Below are positions 25,086 to 31,994 of a stretch of 64,000 nucleotides of DNA, piece after piece (position 1 is the first letter of the stretch; the number at the start of each line of letters is the position of its first letter). The translations under genes and the position numbers were made by a program. Origin of the DNA: Cellulomonas edaphi (GTDB lineage Bacteria > Actinomycetota > Actinomycetes > Actinomycetales > Cellulomonadaceae); the NCBI RefSeq assembly GCF_030362815.1, contig NZ_JAUCGR010000002.1, forward strand, positions 558,001-622,000, in the 5' to 3' direction. The notes beneath the pieces were generated by a model. It did no database searches. It was not told the origin of the DNA and saw only the letters and a list, made by a program, of their open reading frames with translations.

Positions 25086-25955
25086 ATGGCCCCCGTTCAC
25101 AGCCGCAGCGCCCTGAAGCCGGGCACCGTCAGCCCCCGCCGACCCGTCCCCGCCAACATCGCGCGTCCGGAGTACGTCGGCAAGCCGGGCCCTCAGCCGT
25201 GGCGCGGGCCGAACGTCTTCGACGAGGCGACGATCGCCGGCATCCGGGTCGCTGCCCGCATCGCCGCGCAGGCGCTCGAGGAGGTGGGCCGGCACGTCGC
25301 GCCCGGCGTCACCACCGACGAGCTGGACGCGATCGGCCACGAGTTCCTGCTGGACCACGGCGCCTACCCCTCGACGCTCGGCTACCGCGGGTTCGCCAAG
25401 TCGCTGTGCACGTCGGTCAACGAGGTGATCTGCCACGGCATCCCGGACTCGACGGTCATCGAGGACGGCGACATCGTCAACATCGACATCACGGCGTTCA
25501 TCCACGGGGTGCACGGCGACAACAACGCGACGTTCCTGGCGGGCGACGTGGACGAGGAGTCCCGCCTGCTCGTCGAACGGACCCGGGAGGCGCTCGCCCG
25601 CGCCATCAAGGCCGTCAAGCCGGGCCGCGAGGTCAACGTGATCGGCCGCGTGATCGAGAAGTACGCCGACCGCTTCGGGTACGGCGTGGTGCGGGACTAC
25701 ACGGGTCACGGCGTCGGGCCCGCGTTCCACACCGGTCTGGTCATCCCGCACTACGACGCCGCGCCGCTCTACGAGACGGTCATCGAGCCCGGCATGGTCT
25801 TCACCATCGAGCCCATGCTCAACCTCGGAACACCTGATTGGATCATGTGGGACGACGACTGGACCGTGCTGACAGCCGACGGCCGTCGCAGCGCGCAGTT
25901 CGAGCACACCCTGCTGGTCACCGATGACGGAGCGGAGATCCTGACACTGCCATGA
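25086..25955 (+). CDS. map: Type I methionine aminopeptidase
   Basis: Removes the initiator methionine from new proteins. The 289-residue protein has the approximately 40-residue N-terminal extension with proline-rich linker ([20 protein letters not shown]) common in actinobacterial MetAP1c, then the pita-bread catalytic domain. The substrate His is in EVICHGIPD, and the metal ligands are in [19 protein letters not shown] (two Asp), GHGVGPAFH (His), FTIEPM (Glu) and QFEHTLLV (Glu). The frame is open far upstream to 24432, but the conserved start is [13 protein letters not shown]. The stop overlaps the start of ppgK (ATGA, 25952-25955). Confidence 0.95.
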   Translation: MAPVHSRSALKPGTVSPRRPVPANIARPEYVGKPGPQPWRGPNVFDEATIAGIRVAARIAAQALEEVGRHVAPGVTTDELDAIGHEFLLDHGAYPSTLGYRGFAKSLCTSVNEVICHGIPDSTVIEDGDIVNIDITAFIHGVHGDNNATFLAGDVDEESRLLVERTREALARAIKAVKPGREVNVIGRVIEKYADRFGYGVVRDYTGHGVGPAFHTGLVIPHYDAAPLYETVIEPGMVFTIEPMLNLGTPDWIMWDDDWTVLTADGRRSAQFEHTLLVTDDGAEILTLP

Positions 25956-26731
25956 GCCACCACAAGCACTCCTCCCAGCACGACCTCGCGTTCGGCATCG
26001 ACATCGGCGGCAGCGGCATCAAGGGCGCGCCGGTGGACCTGAAGAAGGGCGAGTTCGCCAAGGACCGGCTGCGCATCCCCACGCCGCAGCCCGCGACCCC
26101 GGAGGCGGTCGCCAAGACGGTCGGCGAGATCGTCGACTCGTTCGACCTCGACAAGCACGTCCCCATCGGCGTGACGTTCCCCGCAGTCATGCTGCACGGC
26201 GTCGCGCAGTCGGCCGCCAACGTGGACGCCTCGTGGATCGGCACGGACGCGCAGAAGCTGTTCAGCGACGCGACCGGGCGACGCGTGGTCGCCGTCAACG
26301 ACGCCGACGCGGCCGGTTTCGCCGAGGTCGCGTACGGTGCCGCGGCGGGCGTCAAGGGCGTGGTGCTCATCGCCACGCTCGGCACGGGCATCGGCTCGGC
26401 CCTGGTGGTCAACGGGCAGCTGGTCCCCAACACCGAGCTGGGTCACCTCGAGATCGACGGGCACGACGCGGAGTCACGCGCGGCCGAGTCGGTCAGGGAT
26501 CGCGAGGGGCTCGACTGGGCGCAGTGGGCCCAGCGGCTGCAGCGCTACTTCACGGTCGTCGAGAACCTGTTCTGGCCCGACTTGATCGTGGTGGGCGGGG
26601 GCGTGAGCAAGCACCACAAAGACTTCCTGCCGCTGCTGGACCTGCGCAGCCCGATCGTCCCGGCCAAGCTGTTCAACGCCGCCGGCATCGTGGGCGCGGC
26701 CGCGCTGGCGGCCGAGGAGCACGGCAGCTGA
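25952..26731 (+). CDS. ppgK: Polyphosphate glucokinase
   Basis: Phosphorylates glucose to glucose-6-phosphate using inorganic polyphosphate (and usually ATP), an enzyme typical of Actinobacteria. The 259-residue ROK-fold protein has the phosphate-binding [22 protein letters not shown] near residue 15, where the added Lys stretch is characteristic of PPGK. It also has the catalytic [10 protein letters not shown] near 118, [27 protein letters not shown] near 145, and [17 protein letters not shown] near 213. It is translationally coupled to map and followed one base later by an MBL-fold gene, forming a short operon. A CHAD-domain protein, also linked to polyphosphate, is encoded at 57516-59024. 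Confidence 0.95.
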   Translation: MSHHKHSSQHDLAFGIDIGGSGIKGAPVDLKKGEFAKDRLRIPTPQPATPEAVAKTVGEIVDSFDLDKHVPIGVTFPAVMLHGVAQSAANVDASWIGTDAQKLFSDATGRRVVAVNDADAAGFAEVAYGAAAGVKGVVLIATLGTGIGSALVVNGQLVPNTELGHLEIDGHDAESRAAESVRDREGLDWAQWAQRLQRYFTVVENLFWPDLIVVGGGVSKHHKDFLPLLDLRSPIVPAKLFNAAGIVGAAALAAEEHGS

Positions 26732-26732
26732 C

Positions 26733-27461
26733 GTGACGTGGCGGCAGGTCGCGCCCGGCGTGCTGGTCACGACGAGCGCGGTCTACGCGACGAGCACGGT
26801 CGCGATCCTCGGGAACGCGGGCTACCTGCTCGTCGATCCCGGGGTGACCGCCGACGAGATCGCCGCGTTGGTCAGCGCGCTCCCCCAGCCCCCGGTCGCC
26901 GTCTGGTCCACCCACCCGCACTGGGACCACCTGCTCGACGGCCCGGCGCTGGCTCACCTGCCGCGGTGGGGTGCTCCGGCGGCCGCTCCGGTGTTCGACG
27001 GCGACGCCGAGCTCGCGGCGGTGCTCGCGACCCGACCGGACGACCACGCCGCACCCCTGGCCGCGCCGCCCCGCGGCTACCCCGGAGAGGGTGAGGTGCG
27101 CTGGGACGGGCCGCGCGTGGTGGTGCTCGCGCACCGCGCGCACGCCCCGGCCCACACCGCGCTGCACCTGCCCGAGGCGCGCCTGCTCGTCGCGGGCGAC
27201 ATGCTCTCGGACGTCGAGATCCCGCTGCTCGACCTCGACGCCTCGGACCCCGTCGCCGACTACCGCGCCGGGCTGTCGCTGCTGGAGTCCACGGGCGCCG
27301 AGCTCGTGGTTCCCGGGCACGGCGGCCTGGGCACGCTCTCGGCCCGCGTCGAGGCGGATCGCGCGTACCTGGACTCGCTCGACGAGCCGGCACGGGACCC
27401 TCGCCTCAGCGTCCCGTGGCTGCGCGAGATCGACGCACGGCAGCGTGCGCTCGTCACCTGA
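26733..27461 (+). CDS. MBL-fold metallo-hydrolase
   Basis: A 242-residue metallo-beta-lactamase-fold hydrolase. It has GNAGYLLVDPGV near residue 30 and the metal motif THPHWDHLLDG near 62 (H-x-H-x-D-H complete). Further ligands lie in HAPAHTALHLPEARLLVAGDML (His and Asp) and VVPGHGGLG near the end. The order resembles glyoxalase-II-like and related thioesterase or lactonase enzymes, but no specific substrate follows. GTG 26733 lies immediately after the ppgK stop, making it the third gene of the map-ppgK unit. There is no independent ribosome-binding site beyond GAGGAG at about 26715 inside ppgK. Confidence 0.85.
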   Translation: MTWRQVAPGVLVTTSAVYATSTVAILGNAGYLLVDPGVTADEIAALVSALPQPPVAVWSTHPHWDHLLDGPALAHLPRWGAPAAAPVFDGDAELAAVLATRPDDHAAPLAAPPRGYPGEGEVRWDGPRVVVLAHRAHAPAHTALHLPEARLLVAGDMLSDVEIPLLDLDASDPVADYRAGLSLLESTGAELVVPGHGGLGTLSARVEADRAYLDSLDEPARDPRLSVPWLREIDARQRALVT

Positions 27462-27543
27462 GGACCCTGGACCGGCGTCCGACCGCGGGTGAACCCGGGC
27501 GATCGCCCTGCCTCTCGCAACCGCGCGGTGCCACCATGGGCCG

Positions 27544-27933
27544 ATGGGCCTGGTCGTCTCGCACATCACGTTCGACTGCGCCGACCCCAACGCGCTCGCG
27601 GGCTGGTGGGCCCAGGTCCTCGGCTGGGAGCGGGTCTGGGAGCTCGACCCCGCCGACGAAGAGGTTGCGCTGCGCTCCCCCGACGCCATGGGCACCTGGC
27701 TGTTCATCAAGGTGCCGGACCGCAAGTCGTCCAAGAACCGCGTGCACCCGGACCTCCGGCCGCCCAACGGGTCGGACCAGGCGACCGAGCTGGCGCGGCT
27801 CCTCGAGCTGGGTGCCACACCCGTCGACATCGGCCAGGGCGACGTCCAGTGGCACGTGCTGGCCGACCCCGAGGGCAACGAGTTCTGCCTCCTGGTCCGC
27901 ACCCCGGCCCAGGTCGCCGACGACGGGGACTGA
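27544..27933 (+). CDS. VOC family (glyoxalase-like) protein, copy 1
   Basis: A 129-residue vicinal-oxygen-chelate fold protein of the short Glyoxalase_6 type: GLVVSHITFDCADPNALAGWW, VPDRKSSKNRVHPDLRPPNG in the middle, and VLADPEGNEFCLLVR at the end. The His/Glu positions (ITFDC region, VHPDLR, EGNEFCL) fit a metal-binding or metal-free VOC site. A close paralogue is encoded at 28763-29140 with the same opening and closing blocks; the two flank the CHAP-type gene. Likely roles are resistance to, or metabolism of, a small molecule, but no substrate is evident. There is no ribosome-binding site; CACCAT lies six bases upstream. Confidence 0.85.
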   Translation: MGLVVSHITFDCADPNALAGWWAQVLGWERVWELDPADEEVALRSPDAMGTWLFIKVPDRKSSKNRVHPDLRPPNGSDQATELARLLELGATPVDIGQGDVQWHVLADPEGNEFCLLVRTPAQVADDGD

Positions 27934-28017
27934 ATCTGCGGCCGGGTGTATCTCCAGCGGGCCCGACCTGCACCTCATCGTCAGCAGGCAGGCGACCACC
28001 CGCTCCAGGAGCAAGCC

Positions 28018-28155
28018 ATGAGCGATCCGAAACCCCGCCCCCAGGACGACGACGACGAGCTCGACGAGTCCGAGGCCGTCGCACACAACGCGCCGGAGGA
28101 CCATGTCCCGGTCCCGGACGGCGTCGACGAGCAGACGGACGACGGTGAGCGGTGA
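28018..28155 (+). CDS. Very acidic 45-residue protein, coupled to the CHAP gene
   Basis: A 45-residue protein in which about 40 percent of residues are Asp or Glu (for example QDDDDELDESEA), with several prolines and no hydrophobic core, so it is probably disordered. ATG 28018 has AGGAG with good spacing, and its stop overlaps the GTG of the next gene (GTGA at 28152-28155), a strong sign of translational coupling. It could be an acidic chaperone or inhibitor of the basic CHAP protein that follows, but this is only inferred from charge and position. No family is recognised. Confidence 0.65.
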   Translation: MSDPKPRPQDDDDELDESEAVAHNAPEDHVPVPDGVDEQTDDGER

Positions 28156-28748
28156 TGGTGCGCTCCCCCGCCGCCGCCATCGCCGAGTCCAAGCACATCA
28201 CGGTCGGGTACGGCGGCATGTGCCTGAAGTTTGTGCGCACCTGCTACGGGGTGCCACCCCGCTACGAGTCGGCCATCAAGGCGTGGGAGAACGCGAAGCA
28301 CAAGCACCCCACGCACAACCCGGGCTCGATGCCGGCGGGCGTCCCGGGCTTCATGACGCACCCGCGATCGGTCTACCAGCACGTGTTCGTCACGCTCGGC
28401 GACGGCATGATGCGCACCACCAACAGCGTCACGGGGCGGATCCACACGGTCGCCATCCAGTCGTGGCTCAACAGCGGCTGGACGCTGCTGGGCTGGACGG
28501 AGGACCTGAACGGGGTGCGCGTGTTCGCGGCCCCGCGGGGCAACGGCGTGAACGCCTGGTGGCACGTCGCGGTGGACCCGGGGCACCACCTCAACGCGCG
28601 CACGACGCCCAACGGCCCGATCGCCACGATGCGCAACCCGGGCTTCAACATCTACGCGACGGCCCGCAAGCGGGTGGACGGGCGGTGGTGGATCAAGGGC
28701 AAGCGGTACTGGTACGCCGAGTCCTACCTGCAGCGCGGCAAGTCCTGA
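28152..28748 (+). CDS. Endolysin-like protein: CHAP-type amidase plus SH3-like domain
   Basis: A 198-residue basic protein. The first half looks like a CHAP (NlpC/P60-type) peptidoglycan amidase/endopeptidase, with Cys24 in YGGMCLKFVRTC and His77 in VYQHVFVTLGDG. The Ala-Trp-Glu-Asn-Ala and Pro-Ala-Gly-Val-Pro-Gly-Phe pattern is familiar from actinophage lysins. The second half (LNARTTPNGPIATMRNPG to the RYWYAESYL end) reads as a bacterial SH3-like wall-binding domain. There is no signal peptide, as for phage lysins released through holins, and no holin gene is nearby. The preceding acidic gene overlaps it. It may be a domesticated phage lysin. ATG 28155 is an equally possible start. Confidence 0.7.
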   Translation: MMVRSPAAAIAESKHITVGYGGMCLKFVRTCYGVPPRYESAIKAWENAKHKHPTHNPGSMPAGVPGFMTHPRSVYQHVFVTLGDGMMRTTNSVTGRIHTVAIQSWLNSGWTLLGWTEDLNGVRVFAAPRGNGVNAWWHVAVDPGHHLNARTTPNGPIATMRNPGFNIYATARKRVDGRWWIKGKRYWYAESYLQRGKS

Positions 28749-28762
28749 GGTTGGATCGAGGC

Positions 28763-29140
28763 ATGGGCCTCGTCGTCTCGGAGATCGGCATCGACTGCAC
28801 CGACCCGCACGCCCTCGCCGCCTGGTGGGCACAGGTGCTGAGCTGGGTCCCCTCGGGCGAGGACGCGCCCGACGACGACTACGTGAGCATCCGCGACCCC
28901 GACGGTTCGTTGGAGTGGGGCTTCTCGCGCGTGCCGGAGCCGAAGTCGGTCAAGAACCGCTGGCACGTGGACCTGCGCCCGCCGGACGGGTCGGACCAGG
29001 CCACGGAGCTGGCCCGCCTGCTCGCACTCGGCGCCACGCTGGTGGACGTCGGCCAGGGCGATGTGACGTGGCACGTGCTTGCGGACCCGGAGGGCAACGA
29101 GTTCTGCCTGCTGCGGCGCACCCCGGCGCAAGCCCGCTGA
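28763..29140 (+). CDS. VOC family (glyoxalase-like) protein, copy 2
   Basis: A 125-residue paralogue of the protein at 27544-27933: the same MGLVVS start, WWAQVL block, KSVKNRWHVDLRPPDGSDQA, and C-terminal HVLADPEGNEFCLL. Several blocks are almost identical, pointing to a fairly recent duplication that now brackets the acidic protein and CHAP genes. Differences are concentrated around residues 28-50, the part that would line the pocket, so the two may bind different ligands. ATG 28763 has GAGG too close to be ideal and a poor TTGGAT hexamer six bases upstream. Confidence 0.85.
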   Translation: MGLVVSEIGIDCTDPHALAAWWAQVLSWVPSGEDAPDDDYVSIRDPDGSLEWGFSRVPEPKSVKNRWHVDLRPPDGSDQATELARLLALGATLVDVGQGDVTWHVLADPEGNEFCLLRRTPAQAR

Positions 29141-29181
29141 ACCGACTTGCCGGTCGGTGCCGGACCCCCCAGGCTCGAGGC

Positions 29182-29385
29182 ATGCCCATCGAAGACGAAG
29201 ACAAGGCCATCGGCGAGGTCGTCGACCGCATCGCGGAGAAGTTCCCCGCCGTCGAGCGCGAGCGCGTCCAGGAGGCCGTCGAGACGCACAAGAGCCAGTT
29301 CGACGAGGCCGCGGTGCGCGACTTCGTGCCCGTCCTGGTGGAGCACCAGGTGACCGACGAGCTCAGCACGCAGGACGGCGACTGA
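29182..29385 (+). CDS. Three-helix-bundle dimerization-type small protein
   Basis: A 67-residue helical protein: AIGEVVDRIAEKFPAVERER then VQEAVETHKSQFDEAAVRDF and VPVLVEHQV. The pattern matches the small actinobacterial proteins labelled three-helix bundle dimerization domain; their role is not established. It is probably cytoplasmic. ATG 29182 was chosen because the conserved sequence begins there; the frame is open upstream into the VOC gene on a different reading frame. It is the last gene in the same-strand series from 27544, and the next gene converges on it. Confidence 0.75.
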   Translation: MPIEDEDKAIGEVVDRIAEKFPAVERERVQEAVETHKSQFDEAAVRDFVPVLVEHQVTDELSTQDGD

Positions 29386-29421
29386 GGACTCGCCAGAGCG
29401 CGGACGCGATGCTGCCGGCTG

Positions 29422-29784
29422 TCAGGCCAGGACCCGGGCGTCGCGCGGGTGCGTGGGCAGGGCGGTCTGAAGTCCCAGCACGCCGATGAGCGCGGCGGCC
29501 GGGCCGGGGACGTCGCGGAGCCCGAAGTCGATCCCCGCCTGTCTGCACATGCCGCTGCACTGCAGCAGGAACCCGATCCCGGCGCCGTCGATGAACGTCA
29601 CGGCCCCCAGGTCGACCTCGACGGGAAGGTCGGCCACCGCTCCGAGCGCTTCCAGCGCCCGATCGGCCTCGTCGCGGAGTGCGAAGTCGATGTCGCCGCG
29701 CAGCCTGACGAGGAGCAGCGAGCAGGACCGCTCGACCGTGATGGAGCCGTGGGATGCGAGGGTGAACGAGTCTGTGGTGCGCAT
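29422..29784 (-). CDS. STAS domain protein lacking the usual phosphorylation serine
   Basis: A 120-residue STAS-fold protein related to anti-sigma-factor antagonists (SpoIIAA/RsbV): VRLRGDIDFALRDEADRALE, then VEVDLGAVTFIDGAGIGFLL. In classical antagonists the last motif is D-S-S-G-L with a regulated serine; here Asp66 is followed by Gly67-Ala68-Gly69-Ile70, so it cannot be phosphorylated at that site. It may be permanently active, or may bind something other than an anti-sigma kinase. No kinase gene is adjacent; a PP2C phosphatase of the matching pathway type is encoded at 49360-51501. ATG 29784 follows AGGTGAGG; the longer frame to 29847 lacks support. Confidence 0.85.
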   Translation of the reverse strand: MRTTDSFTLASHGSITVERSCSLLLVRLRGDIDFALRDEADRALEALGAVADLPVEVDLGAVTFIDGAGIGFLLQCSGMCRQAGIDFGLRDVPGPAAALIGVLGLQTALPTHPRDARVLA

Positions 29785-30061
29785 GCGCGCCGCCTCACCT
29801 TGACGTGGTCCGGCCGGTGGGAACGCGGCTCGGTTGGTGCACGCCAAGGTGGAACACTCGGTGCGACGACGCCCCGCACCGCGTCCAGTCTCTCACCCGA
29901 TCGCCGGCTTTGACCCGGCCGGGACCGAGCAGTTTCTCCCTGGTCAACCGGTCGCAGGTCAGCGGCCCGGACGTCACCCGTTCGTGGTGGCACTGATCGG
30001 GACAGGGCGCTGCGCAGACGCCGGACCGTCGAACGTCCTTGCTGCGCCGACCGGGCGACCC
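29785..30061. other. Intergenic stretch, no gene recognised
   Basis: 277 bases separating the STAS gene (its upstream side) from the 3' end of the four-helix membrane protein gene. No coding frame with recognisable content and no hairpin was found. The base composition starts to drop from about 29900 towards the next gene. Confidence 0.5.
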
Positions 30062-30745
30062 CTACCCAGGGTGGTGGCTGGCTCGCGCATACTCCATCAC
30101 TTGTCGCCCCATCCTCAGCGAGGTCGCAAAGAACAAGACAAGAAGTGCAGAAGGGCCGACGATCCACCAGATCGCACCTGGGGGTCTCGTCTCCCAGTCC
30201 CATACCTTCGCCCACCAGAGCATCGAGCAGCAGTACGAGGCGACCGCGCCGCCAGCGAAGAGTGCGGCCGTTCCGAGGTAGGGAGTAGTCCGCTTTCTGG
30301 CCAGCGACCGATGCCGGCTCTCGACGCGGAGGTGCGACTCCCAGCCGATCGGTGGGCTCCCCGCCAACGCAGTCGACAGTCGAGGGTCCGCCGCGACTCG
30401 GCGTTCGAGTTCGAACACGTACGCACCCGCGCGCTCGGCCCGGTTGAGTTCCCCTATCCAGGTCCAGCACGCGACGCACATCAATGCTGGAAGCGCGAGG
30501 CCGAAGACAACGAACACCGCGAACTGCGTGAAGTGATCGAACTCGGCGGCAGGAGTCGCGTTTGATCGTGACGCTAGCAGGCCGGCTGTGAAGATGGCGC
30601 CGTATGCCGCGAGCGCGAAGCGCACGATGCCCTGAGCAGCTTCGTACGAGTGGTAGATCTCGTCGCTCATGCGGCGGTACTCAGCCACCATCAGTTCGCG
30701 GGCCCAGTCCGCGTCGATCTTCGCCGGTGCACGTCCGGGCCTCAT
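30062..30745 (-). CDS. Four-helix membrane protein of unknown function, locally GC-poor
   Basis: A 227-residue protein. A charged N-terminus with EYRRMSDEIYHSYEAAQG leads into two hydrophobic helices (about 42-62 and 72-97). These are followed by a cytoplasmic-type segment of about 60 residues with AERAGAYVFELERRVAADPR, then two more helices (about 160-180 and 190-210). The overall build, helix pairs joined by a charged region, recalls SLATT-like effector proteins, but I see no specific family. The gene is visibly poorer in GC (33 of 60 bases at 30121-30180) than its neighbours, which suggests acquisition by transfer. TACCGT lies six bases before its ATG; no ribosome-binding site is present. 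Confidence 0.7.
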   Translation of the reverse strand: MRPGRAPAKIDADWARELMVAEYRRMSDEIYHSYEAAQGIVRFALAAYGAIFTAGLLASRSNATPAAEFDHFTQFAVFVVFGLALPALMCVACWTWIGELNRAERAGAYVFELERRVAADPRLSTALAGSPPIGWESHLRVESRHRSLARKRTTPYLGTAALFAGGAVASYCCSMLWWAKVWDWETRPPGAIWWIVGPSALLVLFFATSLRMGRQVMEYARASHHPG

Positions 30746-30751
30746 GCCGCA

Positions 30752-30757
30752 ACGGTA
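30752..30757 (-). promoter_or_regulatory. -10 element (TACCGT) for the four-helix protein, leaderless spacing
   Basis: TACCGT on the minus strand is followed by TGCGGC (six bases) and then the ATG at 30745, so transcription would start at the start codon. Confidence 0.45.
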
Positions 30758-30865
30758 GAGGCGTCGGCGTGCGCGTGTCCCGTATTGACAGCGATGTCAG
30801 ACGCTTCTTGCTCCACGTTGACGGCGCTCGGGATGGGCTTCGCCGTGACCGGACCTTGAAAGCGG

Positions 30866-31241
30866 ATGAGTCAGTCGATACGCCGGGTTCTGTCCCCGCG
30901 CGCGGTTGCCCCCGCACGGGTGACGGCCATCCATCTACGACGTACGTTGCCGCACGCCTCCAGCGGCCTACCCGGGAGCTCGGGCGAGCAGCCCTCGAAC
31001 ACTCCCTGTCTGGCCTTGCTCCGGGTGGGGTTTACCTAGCCGCACCGGTCACCCGGCACGCTGGTGGTCTCTTACACCACCGTTTCACCCTTACCCCTCC
31101 GGCGAGCCGGTGGGGCGGTCTGTTCTCTGTGGCACTGTCCCGCGGGTCACCCCGGGTGGGCGTTACCCACCACCCTGCTCTGCGGAGCCCGGACGTTCCT
31201 CGGCAGGCCCGGGGGCCTGACGCGGCCGCCTGACTGACTCA
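30866..31241 (-). ncRNA. rnpB: RNase P RNA (bacterial type A)
   Basis: The RNA component of RNase P, which trims the 5' leader from tRNA precursors. Read on the minus strand, the 5' region has the universal CR-I sequence GAGGAACGTCCGGGCTCCGC followed by AGAGCAGGGTGG. The 3' region has GGACAGAACCCGGCGTATCG followed by GACTGACTCA. The two ends pair as helix P1: TGACTGACTCATCCGC on one side and GCGGATGAGTCAGTCG on the other. The size of about 376 nt is right for a type A RNA. Exact ends are uncertain by several bases, and P1 extends to 30862 and 31246. Confidence 0.95.
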
Positions 31242-31311
31242 TCCGCGTGCAGGAGCCTAGCCGCATTTCGCGCCGACCCATCCGCGCGCCATCCGGCTCC
31301 GAACACCGGAC

Positions 31312-31584
31312 ATGGATGCTTCGAGGTACCTCTCCCGACGTGAGCGCGTGATCCTCGCGCACCTGGCCCTGCCCGTGACGCTCAACCAGATCGCGATGTC
31401 CCTGTTCGTCACGCGCAACACCGTCAAGACCCAGGTGCGCTCGATCTACCGCAAGCTGGAGGTCAACGACCGCGAGTCTGCCGTACGGCTCGGTCGCGAG
31501 CTCGGCCTGGTGGCCGTCGAGCCGATCGAGGACGAGGACGACGACGAGGTGGTGCAGCAGCGCGGTCACACGTCGACGCGGTAG
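31312..31584 (+). CDS. Stand-alone LuxR-type HTH protein
   Basis: A 90-residue protein made almost only of a LuxR/FixJ DNA-binding domain: LSRRERVILAHLALPVTLNQ, IAMSLFVTRNTVKTQVRSIY, RKLEVNDRESAVRLGRELGL. A short acidic tail follows (EDEDDDEVVQQ). There is no receiver or ligand-binding domain, so activity must depend on a partner or on its own level. It resembles the C-terminal domain of larger LuxR regulators and may be a remnant or a true single-domain regulator. Its last 19 bases overlap the end of the convergent tautomerase gene. No ribosome-binding site is obvious before ATG 31312. Confidence 0.75.
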   Translation: MDASRYLSRRERVILAHLALPVTLNQIAMSLFVTRNTVKTQVRSIYRKLEVNDRESAVRLGRELGLVAVEPIEDEDDDEVVQQRGHTSTR

Positions 31585-31946
31585 CCCAGCGTCAGCTCGT
31601 CGCCGGCCTGCCCGCGGATGCCCCAGTTCTGCGGCGGGCTCTCCAGGATGACGGTCTCGAGGTCCTCTTCCGCGAGGCCCAGGCCGCGCGCCGCGTCGAA
31701 GAGCGCGGCGATGAGCGCCCGACGAGCCTGCGCCGACCGGCCCGTGAAGCACACGATCTCCACCACGAGGTACTGCGCGCTGCGCGGGGCGACGAGATCC
31801 TCGGCGTCGAGCAGCAGGAAGCGGTGGAACCGCTTGTCGTCCGGAAGCCCCCAGGCGCCGACGAGCGCCCCGTGGATCGCGTCGGACAGCTCCGCGCGGC
31901 GCGAGGCCCAGACGTCGCGGCGTCCGTAGATCTTCACCTGGGCCAT
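31566..31946 (-). CDS. Tautomerase family protein
   Basis: A 126-residue protein of the tautomerase superfamily (longer 'Tautomerase_2' kind). It starts MAQVKIYGRRDVWASRRAEL, carries DAIHGALVGAWGLPDDKRFH near residue 25 and VVEIVCFTGRSAQARRALIA near 70, and ends PPQNWGIRGQAGDELTLGY. Classic members use an N-terminal Pro-1 base; here the second residue is Ala and not Pro, so the usual catalytic mechanism is doubtful unless another residue substitutes. Its substrate is unknown. ATG 31946 has GAGGGA upstream, deciding the start against the longer frame. It overlaps the LuxR-HTH gene tail by 19 bases. Confidence 0.85.
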   Translation of the reverse strand: MAQVKIYGRRDVWASRRAELSDAIHGALVGAWGLPDDKRFHRFLLLDAEDLVAPRSAQYLVVEIVCFTGRSAQARRALIAALFDAARGLGLAEEDLETVILESPPQNWGIRGQAGDELTLGYRVDV

Positions 31947-31982
31947 GGCATCCCTCGAGTCGAGCGGCAACGCGCGGCAGCC

Positions 31983-31988
31983 TACAGT
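31983..31988 (+). promoter_or_regulatory. -10 element (TACAGT) for yaaA, leaderless spacing
   Basis: TACAGT is followed by six bases (CAGGGC) and the GTG of yaaA at 31995. No usable ribosome-binding site separates them. Confidence 0.5.
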
Positions 31989-31994
31989 CAGGGC

